In this document: positions 43,101 through 54,315 of the stretch, piece by piece
How the letters are laid out: every line of letters starts with the position of its first letter
How positions within the stretch are numbered: the first letter of the stretch is position 1
From: UBA6489 sp942490775
GTDB taxonomy: Bacteria > Patescibacteriota > Gracilibacteria > BD1-5 > UBA6164
Assembly (NCBI GenBank): GCA_942490775.1
Contig: CALNYL010000013.1
Coordinates: 124,001-188,000, forward strand
Length of the DNA stretch: 64,000 nt
Reading direction: 5' to 3'
The notes under the pieces: generated by a model
Databases searched by the model: none
Told to the model about the DNA's origin: nothing
Seen by the model: only the letters and a program-made list of their open reading frames with translations
Made by a program: the position numbers and the translations under genes

Positions 43101-45602
43101 ATGTATTTTATAGAGCAGTTAAAGATTATTTTTGAGAGATGTTTTTTGGTGAAGGAAGTTGAATTTGGGAGAGACTGAAGTGATTCTTGATATCAAGAGC
43201 CTATTAATTGGAGTGTTTTTAAGCTTGATAATAAAACTAGCCGAGAAGAAGTTAAGGAAATGAAAAAGGTAACCAAAGAAAGAGAAATAGCAGAAAAGAT
43301 AATTAAAAATCAAACACAAAAAGAAATACTAGCAATGAAAAATGATTTTTATTTGAAAAATAAAGAGTTATTATCAAAGCCTGAACGGAAAAAAATTTTA
43401 TGAAACAATCCCTTAAAAAAATTCAGAGAAGGTCTAAAAAAATATAAAGAAGGAATAAAGGTAGGCACTGGTCCAGAATTCTGAGATGATGATATGTTAT
43501 TGTTAATGGATTACCAAAGAAATAACCCATTTAATACTGATTTTAATTGACTTGCTTGAATTAAAACAATAAAACAGATGGAAAGAGATTGATTATTCTT
43601 AGATAATTCTAATTCTCATGAAGAATATAAAAATCAAGCTGTGCAGGAAATAAGTACTCAAGAATTAACAGGAGTAGCAAATATCCCAGAAAAAATAGAC
43701 CAAAGATATGTAGATACAATTCAAAGATCAGTTCAAAATTCAACATTAATATCTAGTTTAGAAGTTCAGAGTTTAGCAAATAAAATCAGTCCTAATGATA
43801 AACTTCCTCAAATAGTTACTAAAATGAGAGATAAAATTATCCCTTCTTGAAAGTTAGTAGAAATGATAAAAATTCCCAATATCAAATGGGCTATAGAAAA
43901 ATGTTGAATAAGAAATTTAGATTTGATATCTGATGAAGGTTATAGCATAACTTCTTTCAGAAATAGATTAACAGATCTTTTTCAAACAAGATTTTGAATA
44001 ACAGTAAGGTTATGAAATGGTGATAATTCTGTTATTAGAGATTATTTAGCTTTAGTTGCTTATCAAAAAATCTATTGAATTCGTGTTGATGGGATGTTTT
44101 CTATACCTACTAAAAATGCTATGAATGGTAAAATAGAGCCTAAGAATCTTTCAAGTATACCTTCAGAGTTAAATTATTTAAGGTCTGGTGGAGTATGAAA
44201 AAAAGTAATTCAAGATTCTCAGAAGACTCAAAATAGAATACAAGGAGAAACCCCCTTTCAAGATTGAATATCACAAGTTTCCACTTCTCAATCTAGCCAA
44301 TTTTCTGAAATACATCAAGAAAATACTACTAGCACTTCACCTTCACCAACTGATAAAAAATATATTTCATCAGATACATTAATTTTATTAAATTCTATAA
44401 GTAGAAAAAACGATTTTGGTGGAAATCTTTGAAACATAAAAAAAATTATAGAAAATTGAGATCTTTTAAAAGTTATAGATGAGGATAATATTAAATTTTT
44501 TATAGAAGAACAGAGTTGGGTAAAAGTAAATTTTGGTAAAATGACTTGAGAATTTAGCCTATATAATGTTAGAAAAAAGCTAGAAATAGAGTTAGATATA
44601 AAACTACCTAAAAATATTTCCTTTTGAGTACCTGATTATATAGCTTTAGTTGCATATCAGAAAATCTATTGAATTACTGCAGATGGTATACTTTCTTCAG
44701 TAACTCAGGATGCAATTAGATGAAATAGAGTTAAAGAAGGAGAAGAAAACCCAATAGAATTAAGTTATTTTAAAAAAGCTTATATACCACCCAAAAAAAG
44801 GCATCAACAGGATTTTAAACCTAAAACTACTTCACATATTTTTCAAACAAGCCTCCTTCAACAACAACTTAAAAAAGTAGCCCCTCTAAGATATACCACA
44901 ACCATAAGACCTTTACAAGAAAATCACCAAAAACTACCCATTAGACCTAATCAAAGAACATTTCAACCTAGCCAACCTGAAAAAGAAATACCTATGTTAA
45001 AATTTCAAGCACCTGAAATAAGAGACTTTCCAGAAATATCTACTCCTGAATATCAGATATTTGAAAAAGTAACTCCTGCATTATCACCAATTGAAACAAA
45101 AATAAAAGAATTAGCAGATAAAAAATGAATAAAAATAGAAAATCTTCCTATGTTTAAAAATCAATGAAATATAAGTAGAGTCTTACTAGCAAAATTAAAA
45201 ACAACATTATCAAAGGTAAAAAATGACTTATCAACTTATTTTCAAAATAATCCTGAAACTAAAAATTTATATATAAAATTTAGTTCAGGTGATAATTATA
45301 ATGAAGATGATTTAAATGCAGTAGTTCTTTTCCAATTGCTAGAAGGATTGGGAGTTGATTGAATTATTTGAGGGAAGGTGAAAGGAAGAGTTGAGTTAAA
45401 AAATAATGAGGAGAAAGGAGGTGGAAAATCCAGTTTTAGAATACACCAACAAAAAAAGATAAATCTAGTCAGACTTTTTCAATCGCTGGAAACCCTCTAC
45501 TCCCTTGAGGTTGATACTACTCTAGAAATAATTCAATGTGAACTAAAAATAACTCAAAAACAATCACAAACAATTAGAATAAGTTGAATATTCAAAAAGT
45601 AG
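43101..45602 (+). CDS. Large protein with repeated peptidoglycan-binding-like modules
   Basis: 833 aa, no signal peptide. Two clear copies of a helical module occur at about 315 and 512: DYLALVAYQKIYGIRVDGMF and DYIALVAYQKIYGITADGIL. A weaker third lies near 740 (AVVLFQLLEGLGVDGIIG). These resemble PG_binding_1 repeats, which bind peptidoglycan stems. Between modules 2 and 3 there is a Pro/Gln/Ser-rich linker (KPKTTSHIFQTSLLQQQ). The N-terminus MYFIEQLKIIFERCF resembles the start of the decayed gene downstream, so the two were probably paralogues. Composition is more balanced than in rnr next to it. Function unknown. Confidence 0.6.
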
Positions 45603-46560
45603 AAATAAGGGAATCACCCTTTGATAACCTATTAGTGAAAACTGAAATTAGCAAGAAAAAAATGGAATTAATTTAGAATTAAATAAAAAAATACTAACAA
45701 GATAAATATTGATTATATGTAAAAGATTTTCAATGGGGAAAAACAAAGTAGATTGAATAAGTTTAGATGCAATATGAAGTGATAGCAGATATGATTTTAT
45801 GGAGGTTAAATTCTTAGATAGGGACTTTAATTTAAAAGAACAAATGGATTTGAAATACAACTGGTATCCTTTGAGACTTAGAAGTTAAAAAAAATATGAT
45901 CCATCTACTTATATAAAATCAAAAATATGAAACAGATTTAACAGATAAAAAACCATTTACCTTTATTAAAAAGTATTTTAAAAGATATGTGAATATCAGG
46001 AGATTTAGAGTTTATCCTTTCTTCAATAGTTAGGGAATCAAATTTTAAGAGAACTTTCTTACGCCCAGATGAAGGTCTTGGAATTGTAAATTATTGAGTT
46101 ACAAAATGTCATATGAAGTTGACCTGAAAGTGTTAATACTGATATGTCTGAAGTAAATAGATTTTAGTAATTTTTAAAAATATTTCAAGTGTAGTCATCC
46201 CAAACCATAAAATTTAATAAAAAGTCGATAAGATTTATAAATAAAATAAATCAATTAATGCCGATAGTTATAAAGATATAGGTCTAAAAAAAGTAAAAAA
46301 CACTTTTAAATGGCAAATTAATTATCAGGAGGATTTAAAAAATAAAGTCCATAGAAAATGCTTCTGATTTTGAGTTAAATATTATAAAGCATTGTGAAGC
46401 TGCAACTTAAATATATTCCCAAGACAAATTGAACGAATTGATGGAAAAGTTGGTCTGCAAATAAAATTAATGATATTGAACTATTTCATGTAAATGAACT
46501 TATTATAAAAAAGTGAGTCAAACCTTTTATAAAGATTGATAAATTAAAAAAATTTGAAAA
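45603..46560 (+). pseudogene. Degenerate coding fragments
   Basis: Short stretches of plausible protein in shifting frames: MGKNKVDGISLDAIGSDSR (45733-45888, 51 aa), PLLKSILKDMGISGDLEF (near 45960-46130, like the start of a transglycosylase) and YKDIGLKKVKNTFKWQ. Frames are broken by TAA/TAG and indels, mostly at A runs. I read this as the decayed front of the hydrolase gene that follows, or of a second one. Confidence 0.5.
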
Positions 46561-48214
46561 TATGTATTTTTTAGAGCAGATAAAGAAAATCAAAAATCTC
46601 TTGACTTTTTCAAGCTTTTGAAAGAAGTTTATGATCCAGATCTGACATGCGGAACAAAGCCTGAAATAGAAAAATTATTGAATGAGCTTAAAGAAAAAGA
46701 AAAAGATGGAATTGTTAAAGATACTATTGATCAATTAAGTGAAGAAGCTAGAGAATTTGTAAATGTTGATATGAAAGAAGCTAATGTATGGTATTTAAAA
46801 AAAGCTTGATATACTCTAGATGATTTAGTATTTGCTTTAAATAAACATAATTGAAGTAATTCTTTATCTAAATATGATAGTTTTGAAATAATATTTGAAC
46901 AATTAAGAAAATTTCAATCTGATAAATGATTAATTCCTGCTGATGGTTTAGCATGAAAAGGTACACAAAAAGAATTATTTACAGAAAAAATAAAAGCAGA
47001 GATTGAAAAAATAAAAGCAGAGATTGAGAAAAGAAAAGAGGAAAGACAAAAAGCAATTGATGGATTTAGTCCTAATTTAGTATCTATAAATAAAGAACAA
47101 GAAAGAAAAAATAATGAGAAAATTAATCAATTAATTGAGGAAAAACCATCAGATAACTTTGCTTGATGATTCAGTAAAGCAAGACCTTGAGAAATTGAGT
47201 CAATTTGAAAATATGATTTTGAAGCTGAACTTTTGAAATTAAGTAAAAAAGGATTTTTAGTAAGAGGATTAGTACAAAAAGTTTCTTCATTATTAAATAG
47301 TCAAAGAGAAGAATTTTATGAATTTTTAGGAAACTGAGAATTGAGAAGTAATATTTGAAAAGTATAAAAAAGCTAATATATGATATTTATGAAGAACAAC
47401 AATAAAAGAATTACAAAATAAATTGAAAAGTAATGGTGTAAGTGTAATAGTTGATTGAGAAGCTTTTCTATAGATACACTTAAGGCAATTGAAGTATATC
47501 AAAGAGAAAATAATTTAGATGTTGATTTATTGGTTTGATCAGACACACAAAGGTCTTAGGGAATTAAAAAAAATGTTAAAAAATATAAAAAAGAAAAATA
47601 TGCTGATTATGTTTCACATACCTTTCATGGTGAAAAATGAGATTTTACTTTTGATAAGCTATATAAATTAGAAAAAAAATGAGATTACCAGCAAATAGCT
47701 CAAATTATAGCAAAGGCAATGTGAATGCCCGAATGGATTTTATTAGCTTTAGTTGGATGAGAAAATGCAGATTGGGATCCTAAAGCAAGACCTATATTGA
47801 GAAACGGTAAGAAGTGATGAGCTCGTTGATTAACTCAGATGATACCAACTACTTGGGATATTTATTGATATTGGAAAGGAAAAAAAATATCTCAAGAAAG
47901 TCCAGTTAACCAGTTTATATGAGCAACAAATTATTTAGATGCAATAAAAATAAAACATTGATTACCTAATACAATTGATGGTTGGTCAGAAGCTTTTGCT
48001 TATTATAATACTTGAATGTCTTTTGATAAAAATAGTAAAAGAAAAGTACCTGAAAATTATTTAGATAATAAAGCAATATTGAGAAAAGTCTATTGATATG
48101 AACAAGGTACAAAACACTTGTAAACAATGTTTTGCTGCTGCTGTAGATTATTATAAAGATCATATAATTAGTGGAAGAAGTAGTTATTTAGAAGCTAAGA
48201 ATCATAAAGCCTAA
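46561..48214 (+). pseudogene. Decayed peptidoglycan hydrolase (PG-binding plus SLT domain)
   Basis: The longest open piece (46618-47367) is helical (PEIEKLLNELKEKEKDGI, EKIKAEIEKIKAEIEKRKEE). Beyond it, frames change near 47365 and 47475, and a TAG lies in frame at 47557. The pieces read as a PG-binding-like module (TTIKELQNKLKSNGV, LKAIEVYQRENNLDVD) and a lysozyme-like transglycosylase domain: WILLALVGGENADWDP with the catalytic Glu, GARGLTQMIPTTWDIY and AFAYYNTG. A last shift near 48120 leads to AAVDYYKDHIISGR. At least four lesions, so not functional unless the assembly is wrong. Confidence 0.65.
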
Positions 48215-48495
48215 ACCTCCTAAAATCTTTTCCCTTCCTCCAAAAAAACAATACAATACCTAAACTAAAACACTTCCAACAAAAATGACACTAAATATTC
48301 TTATCCCCCTATAATTCTAATAACATTAAACAAATCTTACCAAAAATCCCAAAAATATGCTAATATTTAAACAATATTAGTATATTTTTAATATTATGTA
48401 TTTCACAAAACAAATATTAAAATCATTAAAAAACAATAGACTTGTCTTAGTTTAAGAAAAAGATACAATAAATCAAAATTATAATTTTAAAAAAA
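48215..48495. other. Intergenic region with a terminator
   Basis: 280 AT-rich bases without a gene. A hairpin at 48351-48389 (AAAAATATGCTAATATT and complement, then T tract) is a good terminator. Confidence 0.6.
48351..48389. terminator. Hairpin terminator
   Basis: 17-base complementary arms (one internal A/T mismatch tolerated) with a 5-base loop and trailing T run. Confidence 0.75.
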
Positions 48496-48825
48496 ATGTT
48501 TGATTTAGAAAACCTAACAAGTAAAATAAAAGAAAATAGACAAATAAAAGCTATTTTGTGAATAAGTAAGGATACATTTATTTTTTTTATGTGACTTATT
48601 TTGAGAATTGGAGAAAGCAATATATTAGTGGATTTATAATTTTTATGAATATTAACTGATTATTCTGGTACAATAAAACGGATACTTATACCAGAAAAAA
48701 AGCCAAAGAAATCAAAAAAAAATCCTAATCCTCATTTTACAGAAGAACAAAAAGACTCTAATAAAACTATCTCTAGTTTTAGAATTAAAGTTGAAAAACA
48801 AGAAAAAACAACTATATTAAAATAA
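48496..48825 (+). pseudogene. Small membrane protein gene with an in-frame TAA
   Basis: Opens MFDLENLTSKIKENRQIK and a hydrophobic stretch (FIFFMGLILRIG), stops at TAA 48637-48639, then continues in the same frame as FLGILTDYSG and a basic, Pro-rich tail (PEKKPKKSKKNPNPHF) to TAA at 48823. One nonsense change would explain it; alternatively only the first 47 codons are translated. Confidence 0.4.
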
Positions 48826-48885
48826 AACACAAAAACAAAAAATCTTTTGTCTCTTCCTAAGAATTTAAATAATTTAATATTTTTT

Positions 48886-49956
48886 ATGAATTTATATATA
48901 CATATTTGAACAAACCTAGAGTATTTCAATATACTAAATGAATGATATCTACTTTCTCAGTGAAAGAAAGATAGGGATTTAGCAGGATTTTTCTTACAAA
49001 ATTTTCCATGAGAACTAGCCGAAACTATTAGCCCTCAATATGAAATCAATTTTATGGCTATAAGAGAAATAAAAAAAAGATTTTGATGAGAGGTATTTAA
49101 TAAAATAAATGGCATTTATTATGGTTCAGATAATTGTGAGTATCTAGTTCCAACCAAATCTGAAATAGAAAAAGCAATAAATCACTTCAGAGAATTCAAT
49201 AAAAACTATCCACCGCATCAACTAAGAAGTTTTACTTTAGTAACCTCTTATGTATGAAATAAAATGCTAGAAAGATTGGATGAAACATTAGAATATTTAA
49301 ATAATCTAAAAATAAAAAACCCTATAGAAATAGTAGTAAATGATTTATGAACTTTGAGGCTTTTGTCTACAAAGTATACTAATTTGAAACCGATTTTTGG
49401 AAGACTTATACATAAGCTTATGAAAACTCCTCTTATAGATACCTACTGATATGAAGCTCATCCTGCTGGAGAGCTCATAAAGAATAAACCAGAACAAGAA
49501 AAACTAAGACTAAGAGAAGAAATAGTAAAATGGCAGATGAAGTTTTATAATAGTGCTGAGGTTAGCTTAGATGTATATAGAGATTTTTTAAAGAAATTCA
49601 ATATACATAGAGTAACTCTTGATTATATGCAAAAGAGGGAAGACCTATATGATAACTCTAGGTTCTGAAAAATATGAATTGATTTATATTATCCTTGGGC
49701 AATTATTTTTACTTGAAGGCTTTGTGATACTGCATGAATAGAGAATCCTACAAAAGCAATGTATGCTACAGATGATATTTGTCCAAGAACTTGTAGTAGG
49801 TATGATGTGTTTTATAAAGTTAGAACTACATGATACAAAATGATACAAAGATGAAATGCTTGATATAGGAGTGAGTTGAATTTAGATTTTGTTAAGGATG
49901 AGTTTTTAAATCATGAGAATAATAGATTTATTTTTGCTCCTTTTATAACGGTTTAG
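48886..49956 (+). CDS. U32 peptidase-like protein
   Basis: 356 aa. TIM-barrel-like sequence: strands TLVTSYVG, IEIVVNDLGTLRLL and NIHRVTLDYMQ with helices between. The C-terminal cysteine pattern LCDTAG...DDICPRTCSRY resembles the iron-sulfur site of U32-family proteins (YhbU/YhbV/UbiU/UbiV), which act in RNA or ubiquinone hydroxylation. GYEAHPAGELI is also typical in position. Assignment is tentative. A long palindrome follows the stop. Confidence 0.5.
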
Positions 49957-49960
49957 GATT

Positions 49961-49994
49961 ATTGTAGGGACGGCAGATCTGCCGTCCCTACAAT
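49961..49994. repeat. Family C perfect palindrome
   Basis: 34-base perfect palindrome: ATTGTAGGGACGGCAGA and its exact complement with no loop. Core CAGATCTG is shared with the copy at 59993. May also end the preceding transcript. Confidence 0.85.
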
Positions 49995-49999
49995 TTATA

Positions 50000-50488
50000 A
50001 TGGAAATAAAAATTATGAAACAAAAAATATTTGATATACTTGATAGTTTAGAAATAGACTATACAAATTATGAGCATGATGCCGTTTTTACTTGCGGTGA
50101 AGCTAAGTGAATAGATGTTCCTTGATTGAGAGTTAAGAGTTTGCTTTTGAGAAATAAAAAATCTACTAATTTTTATATGGTGGTTCTAAAAGATTGTACT
50201 AGGTTGGATACAAATCTTGTTAGGGCTAAGTTTTGAGATTCTAAGATGTCATTTACGAATGAAGAACAAATGATGGAAAAAATAGGACTAAAACCCTGAA
50301 GTGTTAGTCCTTTTGCTCTTATAAATAATTTGGAGAAGGATATAAAGGTCGTTTTTGAGAGTGCTTTGGATGGGAATATGATTTGATTTCATCCTCTGAG
50401 AAATGATAATACGATAGTTCTGAATATGACTGATGTGAAGAAGTTTTTGGATAATTTAGGGTTTGATTATTGTTTTTTGGATTTATAG
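50000..50488 (+). CDS. YbaK/ProX-type aminoacyl-tRNA deacylase
   Basis: 162 aa. Free-standing editing domain that hydrolyses mischarged tRNA (Ala- or Cys-tRNA-Pro class). Starts near a short Met pair (MEIKIMKQKIFDILDS), and shows NYEHDAVFTCGEAKG, SLLLRNKKSTNFYMVVLKD with the catalytic Lys, KMSFTNEEQMMEKIGLKPG, SVSPFALIN and the C-terminal strand IGFHPLRNDNTIVLN. These match the ProXp-ala-like family closely. The start could be the second ATG (50015). Stands alone after a palindromic repeat. Confidence 0.88.
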
Positions 50489-50548
50489 CTTGGGAATTTT
50501 AATGAGATTTGGATATTTAGGGTATACACATAGGTTTGCCCCTACATT

Positions 50549-50573
50549 TGTAGAGACACCCATTTATGGTGTC
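50549..50573. repeat. Family B repeat
   Basis: TGTAGAGACACCCATTTATG followed by GTGTC and a T run; the best-preserved copy of the family and terminator-like. Confidence 0.7.
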
Positions 50574-50630
50574 TTTTTTTTTGAGTTCTATTTAATAAAT
50601 ATATTCTGGTACTCCACTTTTACTCTCAAG

Positions 50631-52352
50631 TTAAAACCCACTTTGTAAATCCAGCATTTTTTTATAAATTCACTTTTGACTTACAAGTTCTTTGTGTGTT
50701 CCTTCTTCTACTACTTTTCATCATTCTATCACAAATATATTATTTGCATGTTTTACAGTTTGGAGTCTGTGGGCTATGATTATTACTGTTCTATCTTTAA
50801 ACAGGTTGTGCATTGCTTTTGTGATTAGTTCTTCCGAGAAGCTATCTAGTGCTGAGGTTGGTTCATCTAGGATTATTATTTTTGGATTTTTTAGAAATAT
50901 TTTTGCTATTGCTAATCTTTGTTTTTGTCATCAGCTTAGTTTAACTCATCTTTCTCATATTTCTGTATTTATTCACTCTGGGAGATCTCTTATAAATTCA
51001 CATTTTGCTAGTTTTATTACTTTTTCTATTTTTTCGTTGTTTATATTTTCTGGGTTAGCATATGTTAGATTTTCTAAAACTGTTCAGTCAAATACTGATG
51101 GTTCTTGAGTTAGATATCATATTTCTTTGTAGTAACTTTTTAGTGATAGTTCGCTTAAATTTTGTCAGTCTATAATTATTTTTCAGGAGTCTATTTTTAT
51201 GTATCATGCTATTAGTTTTACTAGTGTGGATTTTCATCATCCACTTGCTCAGACCATGGCTGTTATTTTTTCTCAGGGTATTTTTAAGCTGAAGTTATCA
51301 AAGACTTTGTTAGTTTTATTGTATCAGTATGTTATATTTTTTAGTTCTATTTTTCAAAGTTTGTGCTCAAATTTTTCTCACTTGTTATATCATTTTATTT
51401 CAGGTGTATTATCAAAAAGTTTCCACATATTAGATACAGTGTAAAAATCTCTCGTTATATTTTTAAATAATTCTAAAGATTGTTCTATTGCTCTAGCCAT
51501 AAGTAATAATGCTCAAGATATTCATACTAAAATAGAAATGGATATTTCTCAGTCTAGTACTTTTAGTCATAGCCAAAAGAATATTCATATTTTTATAATT
51601 GTGATAATTGCTTCTGGTAGAACAAAGAAGGTTGTTAAAAATGGAACCATTTTTTTATTTGCAACAATCATACTATCAGAATGATTATCTAGTACATCTA
51701 CTTCTTTATCTATTTTTCAGCTTTGCATTATCTCAAATTTTGACATAATTATTTTTATGAGTTGTTTTGCATAATTGTGTCTTTCTTTTATTCTTTGGTT
51801 TCTGTATTTTACTGTTCAGTTGTTTAGTTGGTATCAGATTATGTGAAGTATTATAAATATTATGATAAATATAATTCAATATAAATATCATATTTTTAGA
51901 AGTTTATAAATTGTGAATATTAGTATAAAAATTACTGGTAGTCATCTAAAGAATATTCAGTTCATTAATCTTCACCATTCTGTTAGTCATTTTTCTATTG
52001 TTGATATTAACATTCCTGTTCATAGTGTTTCTGTTTTGTTGTTGTTTAGTTTTATAAACTTTTTTATATAGTGTCTGTGTATGTTTTTTTGCGTCTTTTC
52101 TGCCATTTCTACCCGTCACCAATTTCTAGTTATGTAGTATAGTATATTGTAGATTATAAAGAATGCTATATAGTATAATATAGTATTTTTAAATCCTGTT
52201 TTATTTCAATTTTCTAGAAAGTATGTGATTCTTTCTAGAAATATAACATTTACTATTGGGTTTAGTGGCCATAGTCCATACATACAAAACCCTCTGACAT
52301 ATAGCCAAGGGTCTAGGGTTATTGGGTATAAAAATCTCTTTAGTGTTTTCAT
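50631..52352 (-). CDS. ABC exporter half-transporter
   Basis: 573 aa, membrane domain followed by ATPase. Helices include TILYYIAFFIIYNILYYI, GIFFRGLPVIFILIF and WIIFIIIFIILHIIGY. ATPase: Walker A VGASGGGKSTLVKL, YLTQEPSVFDG, signature VKLSGGQKQRLAIAK, Walker B KIIILDEPTSALDS and IIIAHRLQTV. It ends in LDLQSGF, as does the exporter at 37786, so the two are paralogues and may work as homodimers or a heterodimer. Substrate unknown. Confidence 0.92.
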
Positions 52353-52386
52353 AATTTTTTTATTTTAATAAAGTTGTAAGAAATAA

Positions 52387-52454
52387 CCCTAACTTGCCCT
52401 AAAGGATACACTTCGTAAAATTCTTCCCCTTACATAAGGGAAATAAGCTACAGT
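52387..52454. repeat. Family A long-form repeat
   Basis: CTAACTTGCCCTAAAGG, ATACACTTCGTAAAATTC, stem CCCCTTACATAAGGG and the end AAGCTACAG; same long form as 42901. Confidence 0.75.
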
Positions 52455-52645
52455 AGTTTATTATTTCCACCTAAAGTAAAAAACGAAGTGCAAGTTTAAT
52501 ATATTTTATTGATTGTTTTGGAAAAGTAAATTTTTTTTAGCCTGCTTCATATATCATATTTGAAAATGGACTTTACAAACTTGAAATATTTATATACTAA
52601 AGTACTATTAACATAGTTTAGTATTTTTTTATTTTAAAAAAACAT
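52455..52645 (+). promoter_or_regulatory. Upstream region of the polymerase gene
   Basis: 190 AT-rich bases, with a hairpin ATACTAAA / TTTAGTAT at 52594-52624 followed by seven T, just before the gene. It looks like a terminator for upstream transcription, so the promoter would be either very close to the gene or upstream of an attenuator. Confidence 0.4.
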
Positions 52646-54100
52646 ATGGTAAAATTCTATGACACACTAATTTGAGAATACATAAAAAACCCTTGAGTTA
52701 GATGATTATCTCTAGATAAATTAGCAAAATCATACTTTGATTACAAAATGATAAGCTACAAAGAAATCACAGACAATAAAAAAATAAATTTCGAAGAAGT
52801 GAATTTAATCCCAGCCTCTGAATACTCAGCAGAAGATGTATATATAACAAATAAAATCTACCAAAAACAAAAAAAAGAAAAAGTAACAGAAAATAAAATA
52901 CTACAAGATATTGAGATACCACTCATAGAAGTCCTTAAAAATATGGAACTAGCATGAGTAAAAATAAACAGAGAAAAACTAAAATGAACATGAACACTCC
53001 TAGAAAAAGAAACAATAAAACTAGAAAAAGAAATTTACTCTCTAGCCTGAGAGGAATTTAATATAAAATCTCCAAAACAAGTTTGAGAAATACTATTTTC
53101 CAAGCTATGACTACCAAAATGAAAAAAAACAAAAACAGGATGGAGTGTAAACTCAGAAGTCTTATTAAACCTATCTAAACAATACCCAATAGCTCAAAAT
53201 ATAGTAGATTATAGACGATACTCAAAACTTCTATCCACCTATGTAGAATGACTAACCAAATTATTAGACGATAATGATATGCTACATACATCATATAATT
53301 CAACAGTTACAGCAACCTGAAGACTATCAAGCACCAACCCAAACCTTCAAAACATACCAGCTTGAAAATGAATCTCAGCAGAAATAAGACAAGCCTTTAT
53401 ATCAAGATGGGAAAATTGAAAAATTATAGCTTTCGATTATTCTCAAGTAGAGGTAAGATTATTGGCGATTATGTCAAAAGATGAAAATCTATTATCAGCT
53501 TTCAAAGAAGGTTTTGATATACATTCAAAAACCTCTGAACTAATTTTTTGAAATACAAACCCAGAAAATAGAAAACTAGCAAAAACTATAAACTTCTGAG
53601 TAATCTATGGTATAAGTTCTTTTGGTTTAAACAAAATGATAGACTCTTGAGTTAAACAAGCTCAGATTTATATAAATAAATTTTATGAGAGTTACCCTAA
53701 AGTAGGAACCTTTTTTGAAAAAACGATAAAAGAAGCTAAAGAAAAAGGATATGTTGAAACAATATTTGGAAGAAGGAGATATATAGCATGAATAAATGAT
53801 TCAAATGCTCTTATAAGAAAATCAGCTGAGAGGGAAGCTATGAATATGCCCATTCAGTGAACATCAGCAGATATAATAAAAATTGCAATGATTGAAGTTG
53901 CTAAGTTTATGGAGCAAAAGAAATTAAAAAGTTACATGATTATGCAAGTACATGACGAACTGGTATTTGATGTCTATAGTGGGGAAGAGGTTATATTAGA
54001 AAAAGAGATTAAAAATATAATGGAAAATATTTTAAAGGATTCTGTGATTAAGTTAAAAGTAGATATTTGAATTGGTGATAATTGGGGAAAAGCGAAATAG
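52646..54100 (+). CDS. polA: DNA polymerase I, polymerase domain only
   Basis: 484 aa against about 900 for standard Pol I. The first 60 residues are a remnant of the 3'-5' exonuclease domain (GVRGLSLDKLAKSYFDYKM); the 5'-3' exonuclease is absent. The polymerase domain is complete: thumb ELAGVKINREKL, ATGRLSSTNPNLQNIP, motif A IAFDYSQVEVRLLAIMS, O-helix NRKLAKTINFGVIYGISSFG, and motif C YMIMQVHDELVFD. Catalytic Asp residues are intact, so it should synthesise DNA but lack proofreading and nick translation. Confidence 0.93.
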
Positions 54101-54315
54101 AGAAAAAACAAGACCATATAGTTGAGCAGAAGTAGATTATATCTGGTATAATGAACATAATTTTCTAGAAGTATACATACAAATATAGCCTAAATTTGAA
54201 ATATTCAAAAATCTGTATATTGAACAGAGTAATGAGGTATTAGAATAGAAAAAATTGCTAAAATAATCTTTTTAAATAGACTCACAAAGATTTTATAAAT
54301 AAAACTTATTCCACA
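54101..54315 (+). pseudogene. Short coding remnant
   Basis: One frame reads KTRPYSGAEVDYIWYNEHN then LEVYIQI, a TAG, and continues PKFEIFKNLYIEQSNEVLE to another TAG. No start, so probably a remnant of a small gene. Otherwise AT-rich leader for the methyltransferase gene. Confidence 0.3.
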
